Source of the DNA: Blepharisma japonicum
Lineage: Eukaryota; Ciliophora; Heterotrichea; Heterotrichida; Blepharismidae
Reading direction: 5' to 3'
Length of the DNA: 64,000 nucleotides
NCBI GenBank assembly: GCA_949751835.1
Contig: CATKHK010000043.1
Location: forward strand, 62,001-126,000
Numbering within the stretch: the stretch's first letter is position 1; every line of letters begins with the position of its first letter. A model generated the notes under the pieces. It made no database searches. It saw only the letters and a list, made by a program, of their open reading frames with translations, and had not been told where the DNA came from. Below are positions 11,328 through 22,940 of this stretch, one piece after another. Both the position numbers and the translations under genes were made by a program.

Positions 11328-12014
11328 ATGGAAAAAGTGATAAAAAGTCAAGTTGACGGTAGAGATATTGAAGACGTTGATGAGCTGATTTTAGATGCAT
11401 GGCACGGCTCAGAAATTTCTTCTGAAGAGAAAAAGCTGATTGAGGAATACTCAAACCTTGATTTTTTGAGTTTCACAAGCTGTGGTTTGGATTCTCTGAT
11501 CAATTTTCCTTATCTCCCAAGTCTTCTTAAACTTGAACTTGCAGAGAATAACATCAAAAACGGCTTAGAAAACCTAACACAATTAACCGAATTGATCCAA
11601 CTATCCTTAGCAGGCAATCAAATTATAAGCTTTGAAGATTTAAAGCCCCTTGCCAAGCTTCCTAAACTCCTTTGTTTAGAACTCTTTGGCTGTCCCATTT
11701 CAGAGGTTGAAGATTACAGTAAAAACATCTTCGAGCTGATGCCAGGTCTCCAAGTTTTGGATGGCTGCGATATAAATGGGAATGAAGTCTCATTATGCAG
11801 CAATGAAGACGAAGATGAAGATATAGACGAGGACGAGCTTGCCCAAATCCTAAATAATGAAAGCAGCGAGCAAGGCGAATATGAAGAAGAAGACGAAGAA
11901 GTAGAAAGTGAAGAAGAAAGCGAAGAAGAAGAGGAAGAAGAGCTGCCTAAAAAGAGACCTGGGAATAAAAACCATAGTGATGAAGATGTCAGGAACAATA
12001 AAAAACACAAGTAA
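11328..12014 (+). CDS. ANP32-like acidic leucine-rich nuclear phosphoprotein
   Basis: The protein is 228 aa. Residues about 15-150 hold four to five leucine-rich repeats (LDFLSFTSCGLDSL, LKLELAENNI, IQLSLAGNQI, LLCLELFGCPI) closed by a cap, MPGLQVLDGCDINGNEV, which is the C-terminal LRR cap of the ANP32/LANP family. From residue 160 the tail is almost wholly Asp/Glu (EDEDEDIDEDEL...EEEEEEELPKKRPG) with a short basic end that could act as a nuclear signal. ANP32 proteins bind histones, inhibit PP2A and chaperone H2A.Z. The size and layout match the family. Confidence 0.88.
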   Translation: MEKVIKSQVDGRDIEDVDELILDAWHGSEISSEEKKLIEEYSNLDFLSFTSCGLDSLINFPYLPSLLKLELAENNIKNGLENLTQLTELIQLSLAGNQIISFEDLKPLAKLPKLLCLELFGCPISEVEDYSKNIFELMPGLQVLDGCDINGNEVSLCSNEDEDEDIDEDELAQILNNESSEQGEYEEEDEEVESEEESEEEEEEELPKKRPGNKNHSDEDVRNNKKHK

Positions 12015-12029
12015 GAAATATTTATAAAA

Positions 12030-13535
12030 TTACTTATCCCTGGATTTTTCTATACTTCTAAGTTTTTCCTTTTCGAAATCCATATCAAATTTATCGTCTG
12101 TTTTAGGCCTATCTTGATTTTTGAATGAAAAATATATAGTAGCTAGGCCAGTCCATATAACGAGCATATACTCGAAGACGTTATTGTCATAAAAATATTT
12201 AAAAAATTCGAGGTATCTGACCTGAATTCCAAACATATTACCTATATCAGTAAGTCTTGTGTACATAGAAAACGCGTTTGTAGCAAAGAGAGTTACTGCT
12301 ACTGAACAAATTAGTACCAGGGATACATTGAAAAACATTGCATTCATTGGGGTTTTGTCTTTTTTAATTGGGTATGCTCTGAAAAAGTATGGAATTCGTA
12401 GTCCAAACTTCACATTTCCTTTTATACAAGCTAAAAGTAAATACATTGAGAATAAACAGTAAATTGTAGTCCCTAAAAATGATACTCCAGGGGAGCTTAG
12501 TTTTATAAGGACTTCGTTCAAAAAAGGTGTAGAAGCCGCACCATTATTTTTAGCTAAAATATAAATTATGATCTGTAAGATCCACAAAATTGAGACAAAT
12601 AGTGAAAGAACGCCCATGAATAAGAAAAATGGGTATCATAAAGGGCTTTGCTTTGCAATTCCTTTTTCAACTAAATATATCTCATAGTCCTGCTCTAACA
12701 GTAAAGTTTCTTTTTGGAGTTGATTTGTGTCTCTTCTTACTATTTCTTTTAATTTTCTTCTTGCCAGTCATGAGGTTTCAGCTGACACCTGAGATTTTGC
12801 GATTTTTACTTGTCCACCCATTTCTAATAGATTTTTGGTTCTTGCCCTTAGAGATCTTTCTTTTGCAATAAGTTCAGTAGGAGACAGTCTTTGAGGTCTA
12901 AATCTATATTTATTTATAAAGTCAAGAGGGATTGCTGCTAACCCAATACCTCCGAACAGCACTAAAAACCACCATCCAAACCAAGACATAAAGGCCATCA
13001 CATATATAGGAAACGACACATTAAATCTCAAATCCGTATTCCCTTGATCACATTTTTGATTAATATTATCCGCGTCTGATCATAGGCAAGTATAAGTTAC
13101 AACTGGAATTTCTGTATAAGAAAGATAAAAATACATAAGAAGTAGTACAAGAAGTTCAATTATTCATAGAAAAACCACAGTTTTTAACGTATCACAGATT
13201 CTTTCACATATTTGTTTTTCATCATCTGTCTCAGAAAAGAACATTGCGAATGGAAGAATTGCTAATAAGAATGCAAAGATTGCCATGTAGATTATTTCCC
13301 ACATAATGTCAATACGTAAGTCTCCACCATCTCCTGAGCTATTCGAGACGTCAAGTGGCAATGCCAAGACTTGGGCTCATGCTAACATTAATCCTGATAA
13401 TAAAATAAGCTTAGAGATCGCAGAATCGGCAAACCCTTTTTCTGATGGGTCTAGATAGTAGATCATAAAGTAGAAATTGCAAGCTAAAAGGATGATTGCG
13501 ATGATAATAGTGAGAACTATTAAAAAGACGTCCAT
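12030..13535 (-). CDS. LMBR1-family multi-pass membrane protein
   Basis: The protein is 501 aa, assembled in one frame across TGA Trp codons (for example MLAWAQV and ETSWLARRK). About nine transmembrane helices are visible. The first half has the LMBR1/LIMR signature layout: an N-terminal helix MDVFLIVLTIIIAIILLACNF, a conserved MLAWAQVLALPLDVSN, and a helix followed by GLAAIPLDFINKYRFRP with a LSPTELIAKERSLR segment. A charged coiled segment (ARRKLKEIVRRDTNQLQ) precedes the last membrane block. LMBD1-type members take part in lysosomal cobalamin export; others act as receptors. Which subtype this is cannot be told. It converges with the ANP32-like gene, 15 nt away. Confidence 0.85.
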
Positions 13536-14020
13536 TGATATATTTATAAAATAAAAGATTCATTTTTAGCTTGATTGGATCTTTTAAGGAGTTTTGGAGG
13601 ACTGGGAAGGAAGTTAAGCAACTTTTAGGAAAATTTGAAAGCAGAGAGTGAGTAAAAGGTTGGCGGGATTTTAAAAGTAAATATGTAACGCAATAAATTT
13701 TGGGTAATTATATATCATTTTTTATAGCAATAAATGATGTTGGTTTTATATAACAATTTAATTGAAATCGAAAATTTAGAATTATATTTGAACTTTTATT
13801 TTAATGTAATACTCTTTTGTGTTTATATATTAAACTTGCTCATAAAGAATTAATTTAGATAGCCAATATTTAGCTAAGTAAATCTATTATTACCTAGAAT
13901 CAAATAGATATGGATTTAATAATTATTCAATTATTTTATAATTATGAATAAATAGTAACCATAATAATTTGCCTGAAAATAAGGTCAATCAATATCTATA
14001 TCTGTTTAAAACGTTATAAA
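13536..14020. other. Intergenic, divergent promoter region
   Basis: This 485-nt AT-rich gap lies between two divergent starts. No gene or RNA was recognised. Confidence 0.5.
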
Positions 14021-14719
14021 ATGGAAAGCACATTTCTTAAAAGGTTTCATGGCAGATTTATATCAATGTATACTCCAGATTTATTAGAATATTCAGTTCC
14101 AGTTGATAAAACACTGAAACCAAGCCAACTTTATTCAAAAACCCCAATAATTCAAAATTCTAACTATAAAAGCGCTTCACAACACCCCATAAAACCAAAA
14201 TCCACAAAAAATTCAGCAAGTCTTGATATAGATAATTTACCTAAAATAAAAATCCGCAGTTTTTCCCCTTATCCTACTTCAAATTTAAACGAAAATGCTT
14301 TCAAAAATAAAACATTAAAGCCAAAATCTCCTGAACTTGTATCGCAAGACCAAAAAAATAAATTCAGCAAGATTATTAATCGCCCAGGCCTACATTATAA
14401 AAAAAGGCATGAAAAATTAAATAAAACTTATAATGTAAACCTTGATTTTTCACCATTAGAAAAAGCAAAAATTCTTAAAAAGGAGTTCGAGCTGGTGACT
14501 TCTGAACAACTGCAAATTCAATCACCTTCCTCAAAAAATCACAACTTATATCCTAGAAGTAGATCTCCAACTTTTTCTGATTATAACAGCAAGTCTGAAA
14601 ATGAAGGTTTTCAGCCGTTTAAACTTGAGTCTTTAAATGGCTATAATAAAATAAAACCAAACAATGAGAAGATATTAGAAGTATTTGGAACTTCCACTGT
14701 AAAAAAAGCAAAATCGTAA
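14021..14719 (+). CDS. Hypothetical basic, low-complexity protein, 232 aa
   Basis: No family is recognised. It has a short folded-looking N-terminus (FLKRFHGRFISMYTPDLLEY) and otherwise a Ser/Lys/Pro/Asn-rich, strongly basic sequence that is probably disordered. Repeated SP and KSP-like sites (KPKSPELV, RSRSPTFSDY) are possible proline-directed phosphorylation sites. The frame has no TGA and ends in TAA, 40 nt from the convergent coiled-coil/GAR gene. A cytoskeletal or cortical protein would fit the composition, but this is a guess. Confidence 0.6.
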   Translation: MESTFLKRFHGRFISMYTPDLLEYSVPVDKTLKPSQLYSKTPIIQNSNYKSASQHPIKPKSTKNSASLDIDNLPKIKIRSFSPYPTSNLNENAFKNKTLKPKSPELVSQDQKNKFSKIINRPGLHYKKRHEKLNKTYNVNLDFSPLEKAKILKKEFELVTSEQLQIQSPSSKNHNLYPRSRSPTFSDYNSKSENEGFQPFKLESLNGYNKIKPNNEKILEVFGTSTVKKAKS

Positions 14720-14759
14720 TAATTAAACTAAAGAATTTCTTTACAAGGTAAAAATTATG

Positions 14760-16193
14760 TTATACTTCTTTGTTCTTTTTCAAAGATTTTGACTTACTAA
14801 AATAGCTGGGGGCTTTAAAAGGTTTGCTTGGAGAAATATCATATGAATTCATGCTGCTTGTGTCTGTCTCAATTCTGTCTTCTATATTTTTAAGTTCTCC
14901 TAATGCAGTTTTCGTCCTTCTATGCTCTATCTTGATTGGGCTGTGACCCCTTGGGTTTGACTTCGGCCTATACAATCCTAATCCTTTTACATACTCTTCA
15001 AAGCTTTGTAAGCCTCCTCCGACTCTGCAAAAAAGTACGCCACTTTTTACGATCATATAAATTTTTTTGCCTGCGTGACAATATATATTGCTCTGCTGCT
15101 TTTTAAAAATATTTTTCAAATTAAAATGCCTTAAATTTTCTTTCAATGCTTTATCAACATCATCTTCAATTGTAATTGATTTTCTTGGCTCATTAAAGCT
15201 ATCCGTTTTAGAGACATTTTCCTGGTTGTTTTTTGAGCAAGAATTTTCTAGTAAAGGAGAAAGTTTGGTCTGAGCGGAACCTTTTTCTTGCTGAATTACT
15301 TTATTTTTGTCCATAAGTTCTTGATTTTCATTTTTTAGCGCTTTTATTTGGCTTTGTAAATCAAATAAATCTGCATCTTTTTTCTCTAGGATTTTCAGCA
15401 AAGAATTTTCAGATATTTTTGACTGTAAAATAATTTTTTGTAGATTTTCTTCTGCTGCATTTGTTTTGTCTTTTTCTTGTTCTAATTTGACCCTAAGTCC
15501 TTCATTTTCTTCTTTAAATTCGTCAATTAATTTTTGAAAATTTTTTGATTTTGCTTTATATATTTCTAATTCTATAGAAATTTGGTCAATAGCTTTTTTG
15601 TACTCTTGTCCTGACCTGATTAGCTCTTCGTTAAAATTGAACCGATCCCTTTGAATTGTTTGCTCTAATTCAATAATTCTTAAAGAATAGTAAGCTTGCT
15701 TTTCTTCCCTTTCTTTTTCATCAATACTTTCATTCGAAAACTTTAGCTCTGGCATCGTTTCTTCTCGAAAAGTCATAGAGCTATTGATTTCACTTCCTTG
15801 CTCTGAATTTTCTGTAATTTCTTGTACAGGAGATAACGGACGCTTAGATTTAATATAAATTAGCAGCTTTATAGGGCCAATTTCTTTGGGAAAAGAATAA
15901 ATCAAGTCGTTAGAGCACTGGAATAGAGGAACCCACTGATATCCTTCCTTTGGAAGAATCTGTGTTTGCAAAGTTACACTGCTGATGATTTGCTCTTGAT
16001 GAGATACAATTTTAATTACAAACTGTAAATAACAAAGTGAAGGAATCCTTATAGGATTCATTTCATTTGCTTGAGAGAGAGGGTAAACTTTTCCAATACA
16101 TTTTGAATCTGCTATAAGAGAAACACTGAGGTCTGCAGGATCATATTCAATTCCTTCAATTCGAATTACTTGCAGGTCTATAAACTCTAACAT
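14760..16193 (-). CDS. Coiled-coil protein with C-terminal GAR (Gas2-related) domain
   Basis: The protein is 477 aa. Residues 1-125 form a beta-rich region, possibly C2-like (FIDLQVIRIEGIEYDPADLSVSLI). Residues about 170-310 are a long coiled coil (ELEQTIQRDRFNF, LRVKLEQEKDKTNAAEENLQ). Residues about 365-410 match the GAR domain core: HAGKKIYMIVKSGVLFCRV followed by GGGLQSFEEYV, equivalent to the VMVRVGGGWDTLEHYL of GAS2 proteins, which binds microtubules and couples them to other filaments. The Cys residues of the N-terminal part of the domain are reduced, so the domain may be minimal. It is likely a ciliary or cortical microtubule linker. The C-terminal 70 residues are basic. Confidence 0.7.
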   Translation of the reverse strand: MLEFIDLQVIRIEGIEYDPADLSVSLIADSKCIGKVYPLSQANEMNPIRIPSLCYLQFVIKIVSHQEQIISSVTLQTQILPKEGYQWVPLFQCSNDLIYSFPKEIGPIKLLIYIKSKRPLSPVQEITENSEQGSEINSSMTFREETMPELKFSNESIDEKEREEKQAYYSLRIIELEQTIQRDRFNFNEELIRSGQEYKKAIDQISIELEIYKAKSKNFQKLIDEFKEENEGLRVKLEQEKDKTNAAEENLQKIILQSKISENSLLKILEKKDADLFDLQSQIKALKNENQELMDKNKVIQQEKGSAQTKLSPLLENSCSKNNQENVSKTDSFNEPRKSITIEDDVDKALKENLRHFNLKNIFKKQQSNIYCHAGKKIYMIVKSGVLFCRVGGGLQSFEEYVKGLGLYRPKSNPRGHSPIKIEHRRTKTALGELKNIEDRIETDTSSMNSYDISPSKPFKAPSYFSKSKSLKKNKEV

Positions 16194-16484
16194 TTTTTAT
16201 CGTTGAAATGATTTCCATTTTGAATTAACAGTCTATGAAATGGTAAAGCTTAAAATTAAATTATTTAGATCTATCAATTTATTAAAAAATAAATTAATTG
16301 AAATTTTAGAATAATTAGACGAAATAAATGACTATCTCTTATATATAATAAGGAAATTTATAATTTTTTAAATTAGTTCTTTATTAAATTTCTATAATTA
16401 GAATAAGCGAAACTTTAAAATATATTGAATTATTCATTAATCATGATCTGTTTTTAACAGCAATCTAAATATTTTAACAGAATT

Positions 16485-19400
16485 ATGAAAGACTCTCCAC
16501 CTCATAGAGCATTATCAAACTGGTTTAAAAAGAATTATTCAAAGCAGGTTGCTAAATCAGCTCATTTTAACCCAATTTCTGGCAGCCTAACCTATTCTAA
16601 TAGTGCTATTATATTTCCATCCCATTCAAGATCTCGAGCGAGATCATCAAGCCCTAGTTACGTTTTTCCTACAAAAGCTGACTCATCTCTGCTTAATGAT
16701 GAATTTGTAGTAGGCTGCAGTGTATGTGGGACACAAGCTGTAGAAGATGCTTACTATACTTATAATGAGTCTCCTCCACCAGTGCGTCCTTCTCATTATT
16801 CGTATTGTCCTGACTTAAATGACCCTAATTCAGGAGCTTATACCAGAATAATAGAAATAGTCGAAAAAGAGTCTGAATGTGTGCCAAAAAACGAAATTTC
16901 ATCTATAAAAAGAATAGAAACTGGAGAAACCCCTGAAGAATTTGATAGAAATTATTCAAGTCCATTTAGGTATAGAAAAGAAGGAAACTCTTTAAGCCCA
17001 CATGAAAGGAAAATTGTATATAAAGAAGTCTCCCCACCACCTAGAGTAGGCTTGACACCTCTAAATTATGAAGATAAACAAATAGTAAAAGAATGCGGAC
17101 TAACAAATATTGCTGCAAGATATTACGTCCAAGAGGAGGAAAGAACAAGAGTCGTCACAAGACGAGCAGAATACGCAAGCAGGCCTGTGGGGATCAGCAG
17201 AACTATTGTAAGAACTGAAAAAGATGGGCAAGGGATCAATGAAAATTTAGAAGAAAATAAAGAAATCCTAGCAACTGAAAAAACCAAATTTTCATCAAAA
17301 CAACTTCTGCTTAGCAAGCTTCAAAGAAGAAGTGATTTGTCACCTAAAAAACCTAATGAAGTAGAAAGAGGCCGACAAAGACTGAAAAGACATGAAGAAT
17401 TTGAAGAAGAACCAAGAGATCCTCGAGTTATCCCACAAAAATACGAAACAAAGCCAACTAAAATCCGTCTTGATGTAAATGAAATTGAAAATCCAAGCGA
17501 ATATGTGCAAAGCTATAACTGTGGAAGCTCACCTGATACTGTTTATCAATCCCCATACAGAAGAATAGTGATGACAGAAACTGTTTATCATTTTCAAATT
17601 GACCCTATAAATTATAGATCTAAAGAAAGATCAAAGCATTCCTTTGGGAATTTATCAAGTGAAATGTCAGACATCTCAGAAACTGGGTCATATAAAGATA
17701 CCAATACTCATTTTAAAGACTCAGCAGGTGCACTTAATACCATTTCTGACATTGATAATTTAATAGCAAAAGCATTAGAAGACCTCCCAGGATATAATGA
17801 AAAAAATATCCCAAGAAAAATAATTGAAATGGACGAATACCCATCCAAATACAGACAAATCAGTATGGAGTCTTATATAAGTGAAGACAGCAAAGAAATT
17901 GAAAAAAATCAAAAAAATAATGGTGAGAACTCGCCTTATAAAAAAAATAAATCAGAAACTAATATAAGTGAAGGGAAAAGACCTGAAACATTTTTAAGTG
18001 GAGATTTTACATATAGTAACAGCTCATTGCCAAAAGAGCACCAATTTAGCAGTGATTTAGATAAAAGTTTGCCAATAAAAGATAGCTTAAGGTCATTCTA
18101 TGAAAATGAAGAAATGTGCCAAGAAGGTTTTAGTGAAGAAATGGATAGAGGGAGGTTTAATGAAGAAATGGACAGAGGGAGGTTTAATGAAGAAATAAGC
18201 AATAAAGAAGATTTTGATAGAGAATTATTAAATGAAGATTCTGAAAATCAGGGATCGTTAAGCCAGCCAAAAACAGCTTACTTTTATTTTCACCAGGATA
18301 GATGGCCAATATATCAAGCTGAACAGACTGGTCTTACAAGTGAAGAGAGGATACAATTAATTGAGAAGGAATGGGATGAATTATCTGAATCTGAAAAAGA
18401 GTATTATGCTGAAAAAGCTGCACATGAAAATTATAAAGAAATCCTATTAAACCAAGAAGAAGTAAGAAGTGATTCTTCTAATAAAATACCCTCTAGCCAG
18501 CTATTAAATAAAGAAGAAAATGAAGAAGAGCAAAGCGACATGGATTCTCCATCATTTGGACCAAGAACTCCTGAGCCAGAATTTATGAATTTTTCTCAGA
18601 ATAAAGAAGCCAAAAATGAAAATCTTAAAAGCAAAGAGGAAATTCCAGAAATTAGCAAGAAATGGGGTGAATTATCTGAGGCTGAAAAAGCTGAAGAAAT
18701 AACTGAAGAAGATCGGTGCATGGATGATAAAGGATTAGGGCTTCCTATAAAAGACGAAAAGGGTTCATATAGGTCTCAACAGCCATATAGCTCCGATACA
18801 ATAAAACAAGAAATTACAAAAGGTGAAGAAGAAAGTTCTTCAGCATTTTTACCTTCAAAACCAAAGACAGCTTACTTTTATTATTATCAAGATAGAAAGC
18901 CATCTCTAGAAGCTGAACGGCCTGATCTCAATACTGCAGATCACGCAAAACTTGCAGAAAATGAATGATTTTTGCTATCTGAAGAAGCCAAAGTTCCTTA
19001 TATTGAAAAAGCTATTCAAGATGAAAAAGAAAAATCTTTATATTTTATTAAATCAGAAGAGCCTGAAAATTTGTCAGACTCCAGCAAATTATTTAAATAT
19101 TCATCATTTGGTACAAAAGAAGAAGAAAATAAAGAAGATATCAGCGAAGAAGCAAAACTTGTGACTGAATCTTCAGGGAAAGGTAGCATTTTTACTTTTC
19201 GAGAAGAAAACAGTCCCCAAGTGCCTGAAAATAAAGCAGAAAATACTGAAGAAAAAGAAGACACAGCAATAGTTTATGAAGAAATTGTTGATAGTATGCC
19301 AGAGCCTATACAAGATATGAAGCCGATAAAGAAAGGAAAAAAAGCCAAGGTAAGAAGTGGCAAAAAAAGCAGCCAAGTGAAAGAAATTAATCAAGATGTA

Positions 19401-22400
19401 CCAAAGGAAAGCAAAGCCGATGAAATCAAAATAATTGAAAAATTCGAAGATATTGAGTATGAAATTCCTGAAGAAAAAGATGCAGGGTACCAAAGAGAAG
19501 AAAATAGTCCAAATAAATCAAATCCTATAGATCCTGGTCTTATCAATTTAGAAGAAAATGCCGATTTAGAGGAAAATGAAGAGAGAAAGCAAATAATTAG
19601 AGCCGATCAAGATATACCAAGAACAGATGTGAAAATAAGCAAAAATCCTGTAGAAATCCCCTCAGAAAAGGCCCCAACTAGTAATATAGCCCAAAAAGCA
19701 GGCTATAAAACTGCAAAAAGTGATAATTTTGCTGACAATTTAATTCACATAAAATCTTCAGAAATTGCACTTATTTCAGATTCTGACATAGTCATCTCAG
19801 AAGCTGACAAATTTAGTGAAGAGAACCAAGAGCTTTCTCCACGATTCAATACTTTACCTTCGACCCATAAGGATTTTCTAATAGAGCCTCAGTCTAAAAG
19901 TTTTTCTGCTGAAAATACAAGCCAAGAAAAAGTATTTGATTTGCCTAAACAAATAAAAAATGAAGGAAAAACCTCAAGATCATCAGTTGGAGGAGCCAGT
20001 GACAAGGAATCACAATATTCAGAATCCCGCGCTGAATCTTCAAAAGATTCTATTAAAAGAGCCTTAGGCAGTGAAATAAAGCAAGGAAAAAATAAACTAG
20101 AAGAAAATAAGTCAGGTGTGAAAAAGAGAGTTGTTTCAAGGACAAGACTTATTAATTCCCCACAAGAAAAGATAGAGCCTATGAGCAGTTTTTCAAGCAT
20201 TTCTAAAAATTTGGCTACAAATAAGGCTGTTTCTTATCCTGCATCTTCATTAGGGGATGAAGAAAGTGACAGAGGGAGTACTGAATATGCAAAAACAGAA
20301 GGCTGCAAAGGAAATGAAGAGACTTATGAAGGATATTTACACAGAGAAACTAATAAAAGCGATGAAGAAAAACCACAAAAAATATGACAAAAAGAAAATG
20401 AATATATAGATTTAGATTCATATGAGCCATACCATGGGAGTGACGAAGATAAATCATTAAATGGAAGCGGTAATATATTTATGAAGTCTCAAGAAGAGAT
20501 CTATACAAGTGAAGAAGAAAAATCACTACATGGAAGTGGGTTATTTATTAAAAATTCTGAAAAAACTCATGCGAGTGTTGAAGATGATAAGCGACAAAAA
20601 GAAAACAAAAAATGAAATATGAAGACGAATGAAGAAGAAGTGCCGAAAGAAACGCAAAAAGAAAGTCAAAAAAAATATTATGAAGCAAAAGAAAGCCAAA
20701 AGTTATTTATGAAAAATTCTGAGGAAGAAATATATAAGAAAGATGAAGAAGAAAAGTTACAAAAAGAAAGCAAAAAAATAAATATAAAGATGAATGAAGA
20801 AGAAACGCCAAAAGAAATCAAAAAAATAACTATAAAGATGAATGAAGGAGAAGTCCCAGAAATGCCAAAAGAAAGTGAAAAAACAAATATAAAGATTAAT
20901 GAAGAAGAAATACCAAAAGAAATGCAAAAAGAAAGTAAAAAAAGAAATATGAAGACGAATGAAGTAGAAGTGCCAAAAGAAATGCAAAAAGAAAGCCAAA
21001 ATAAATATAATGAAGAAAAAGAAATATTTATGGAAAAATCTGATGAAGAAATATATAAAAAAGATGAAGAGGAAAATCTGCAAAAAGAAAACAAAAAAAA
21101 ATATATGAAGCCAAATGAAGAAAAACTGCAAAAAGTAAATCAAAAATCATATGATCAAGGAAAAGAAAGCCAAAAAATAGCTATGAAATCATCTGATGAA
21201 GAAATATATAAAAGAGATGAAGAAGAAAAGCTGGAAAGAGAAAACAAAAAAATAAATATGAAGACGAATGAAGAAAAAGTGCAAAAAGGAAGCCAAAAAT
21301 TATATAATGAAGTAAAAGAAAGCCAAAAAGCAGCTATTAAATCATCTGAGGAAGAAAAATATATAAGAGATGAAGATACACATAAAAGAGATGAAGAAAA
21401 TATAAAGAAAAAAAGCAAAAATTTCGAAAAAGGAATACAGAGAAGTGATGAACAGAATCAAGGCAGCGATAAACCAATTATAAAATCATTTCAAGAAGAA
21501 TATAAGAAAGCAGGCGAAGAAAAACTTCAGAAAGGAAACAAAAATGCAATAATAAAGCCAGCTCAAGAAGAATCTAACAGAAAAGACACAGAAAAATCTC
21601 TAAAAGACAGCGGTCGAATTAGCCTGAAGCCATATAATGAAGAAATCTATATTAGTGATGAAGGAAATCAGTCAGATCCAGAGGTTGTGACAAAGTCAGC
21701 AAAATATGGAAATAAATCCGTTAAAAAATATCAAGACAATTTAAGGGAAAGAATGGAGCCTAGTGATGAAGAAATCCATAGTAGCGATCTTGAAGGATCC
21801 CAAACAGATGCTCATTTATATTCAGAACCAGAAATCTATCAAGAAAATAGCAGCCAAAAATCACAAAAAAGAGAAATCTTGCTTGAGGATCAAGACAGTG
21901 ACCTAAAAGCACTATTTGCTGGAAAAAAGGAAAGAGACTTAATATATCAGCAAAAAGTTTTAAACAAGTCAAAAGAATTAACAGAAAATACGCCACAAAA
22001 ACAGCTGAGTTCGCTTAAAAACCAGCCAAAAGGGACATTTCAAAAAAGAATTGAGAGTTCTAATAGCTCAACCCAGTCATTAAAAATTGATGACAGCGAA
22101 AATCCTTCAAAGCCTCCCAAAACCCAATCAATTATAAAGCTACAAACAGATCCAGCTAATATATCAGGACCACAAAAATTAAATATTAATGAAGGCCTTA
22201 AGCAGAAAGGAGAAAAAGATGTCAAAAGGCAGCCAAATAAGCCAGCTTCAAATTTATCTATAAAATCAGCTCAACAAGAACAAATATCTAGGCATAGAGC
22301 TAACACAGAAGAAGCTGCAAGATCCCAAGGGTCTAATAGTCCAATGTTATATCCTCAATATCCATATCCTTATCAGCAGCCATATCTTCCTCCGCCTCCT

Positions 22401-22910
22401 CATGCCTATAATAACCAATATCAGCCCTATGGAATTCCTAGCCCATACCCATACCCTCCTTCTTATTCTCCAGGCTTGTACCCTCCTTCTCCTCCTAACC
22501 CTTCTCCAGCATCTTATGATCCTTCTTATATAAACTACCTTAAATCTATTATTGCTCAATCAGAACAATATCAAATGTCTAATGAAGGAAACACCCCAAA
22601 GTCCAATAATTCATATTCTTATAGCATGAATAAAAGAACTTCTTATGAAGAAATCAGGCTTTTCCATCAACTTCAAGAGGAGTCTGCAATTAAAATCCAA
22701 AGGGCATTTAGGAAAGTAAGAAAATCGAAATACTATTATCATAAAAGTTCAGTTCATGAAGTACAAACTGATGAAATACCATTCTTAAGATTAATTGTAA
22801 ATTCTATATAGACAAGTGAAGAAGAGTCAAGAAAACTCTACAAAGCATTATTGCTTATTGGCACTTATGGAGAATTTCTGGAAGGAAGAGGTTTAAACCT
22901 TTTACCATAA
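16485..22910 (+). CDS. Giant HMG-box / IQ-motif protein, 2136 aa
   Basis: One frame runs through TGA Trp codons at 18966, 20385 and 20613 and a last 15-nt intron (22797-22811). Two HMG-box-like domains lie at about 594-651 (PKTAYFYFHQDR, then KEWDELSESEKEYYAEKA) and 791-850 (PKTAYFYYYQDRKP, then ENEWFLLSEEAKVPYIEKA, with TGA as the boxed Trp). Residues about 1370-1650 are Lys/Glu repeats. Residues about 1954-2020 are Tyr/Pro-rich. An IQ motif (AIKIQRAFRKVRKSKYYY) lies at about 2066-2085, a likely calmodulin site. HMG boxes bend DNA, but the tail looks cytoskeletal. The combination is not one I recognise, and function is unknown. Confidence 0.8.
20600..21440 (+). repeat. Lys/Glu-rich imperfect coding repeats
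   Basis: Within the HMG-box/IQ gene, degenerate units of the type MKTNEEEVPKEMQKES and EEIYKKDEEEKLQKE recur about every 30-70 codons, with AAGAAG/GAAGAA-rich DNA. They encode a charged, helical or disordered stretch. Length polymorphism between strains is likely. Confidence 0.75.
22797..22811 (+). other. 15-nt intron near the 3' end
   Basis: GTAAATTCTATATAG contains an apparent TAG stop. Removing it adds about 32 codons (TSEEESRKLYKALLLIG...) before a TAA at 22908. Confidence 0.75.
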
Positions 22911-22940
22911 ATATGAGATTTTCGTATTAAATAAAATAGT

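Noticed and set aside
11714-12010. Minus-strand open frame of almost pure serine
   Set aside because: It is the antisense of the Glu/Asp tail of the ANP32-like gene (GAA/GAT read as TTC/ATC in another frame).
20678-21418. Several long minus-strand Phe/Ser-rich frames
   Set aside because: Antisense shadows of the Lys/Glu repeats in the HMG-box gene; no start context or domain.
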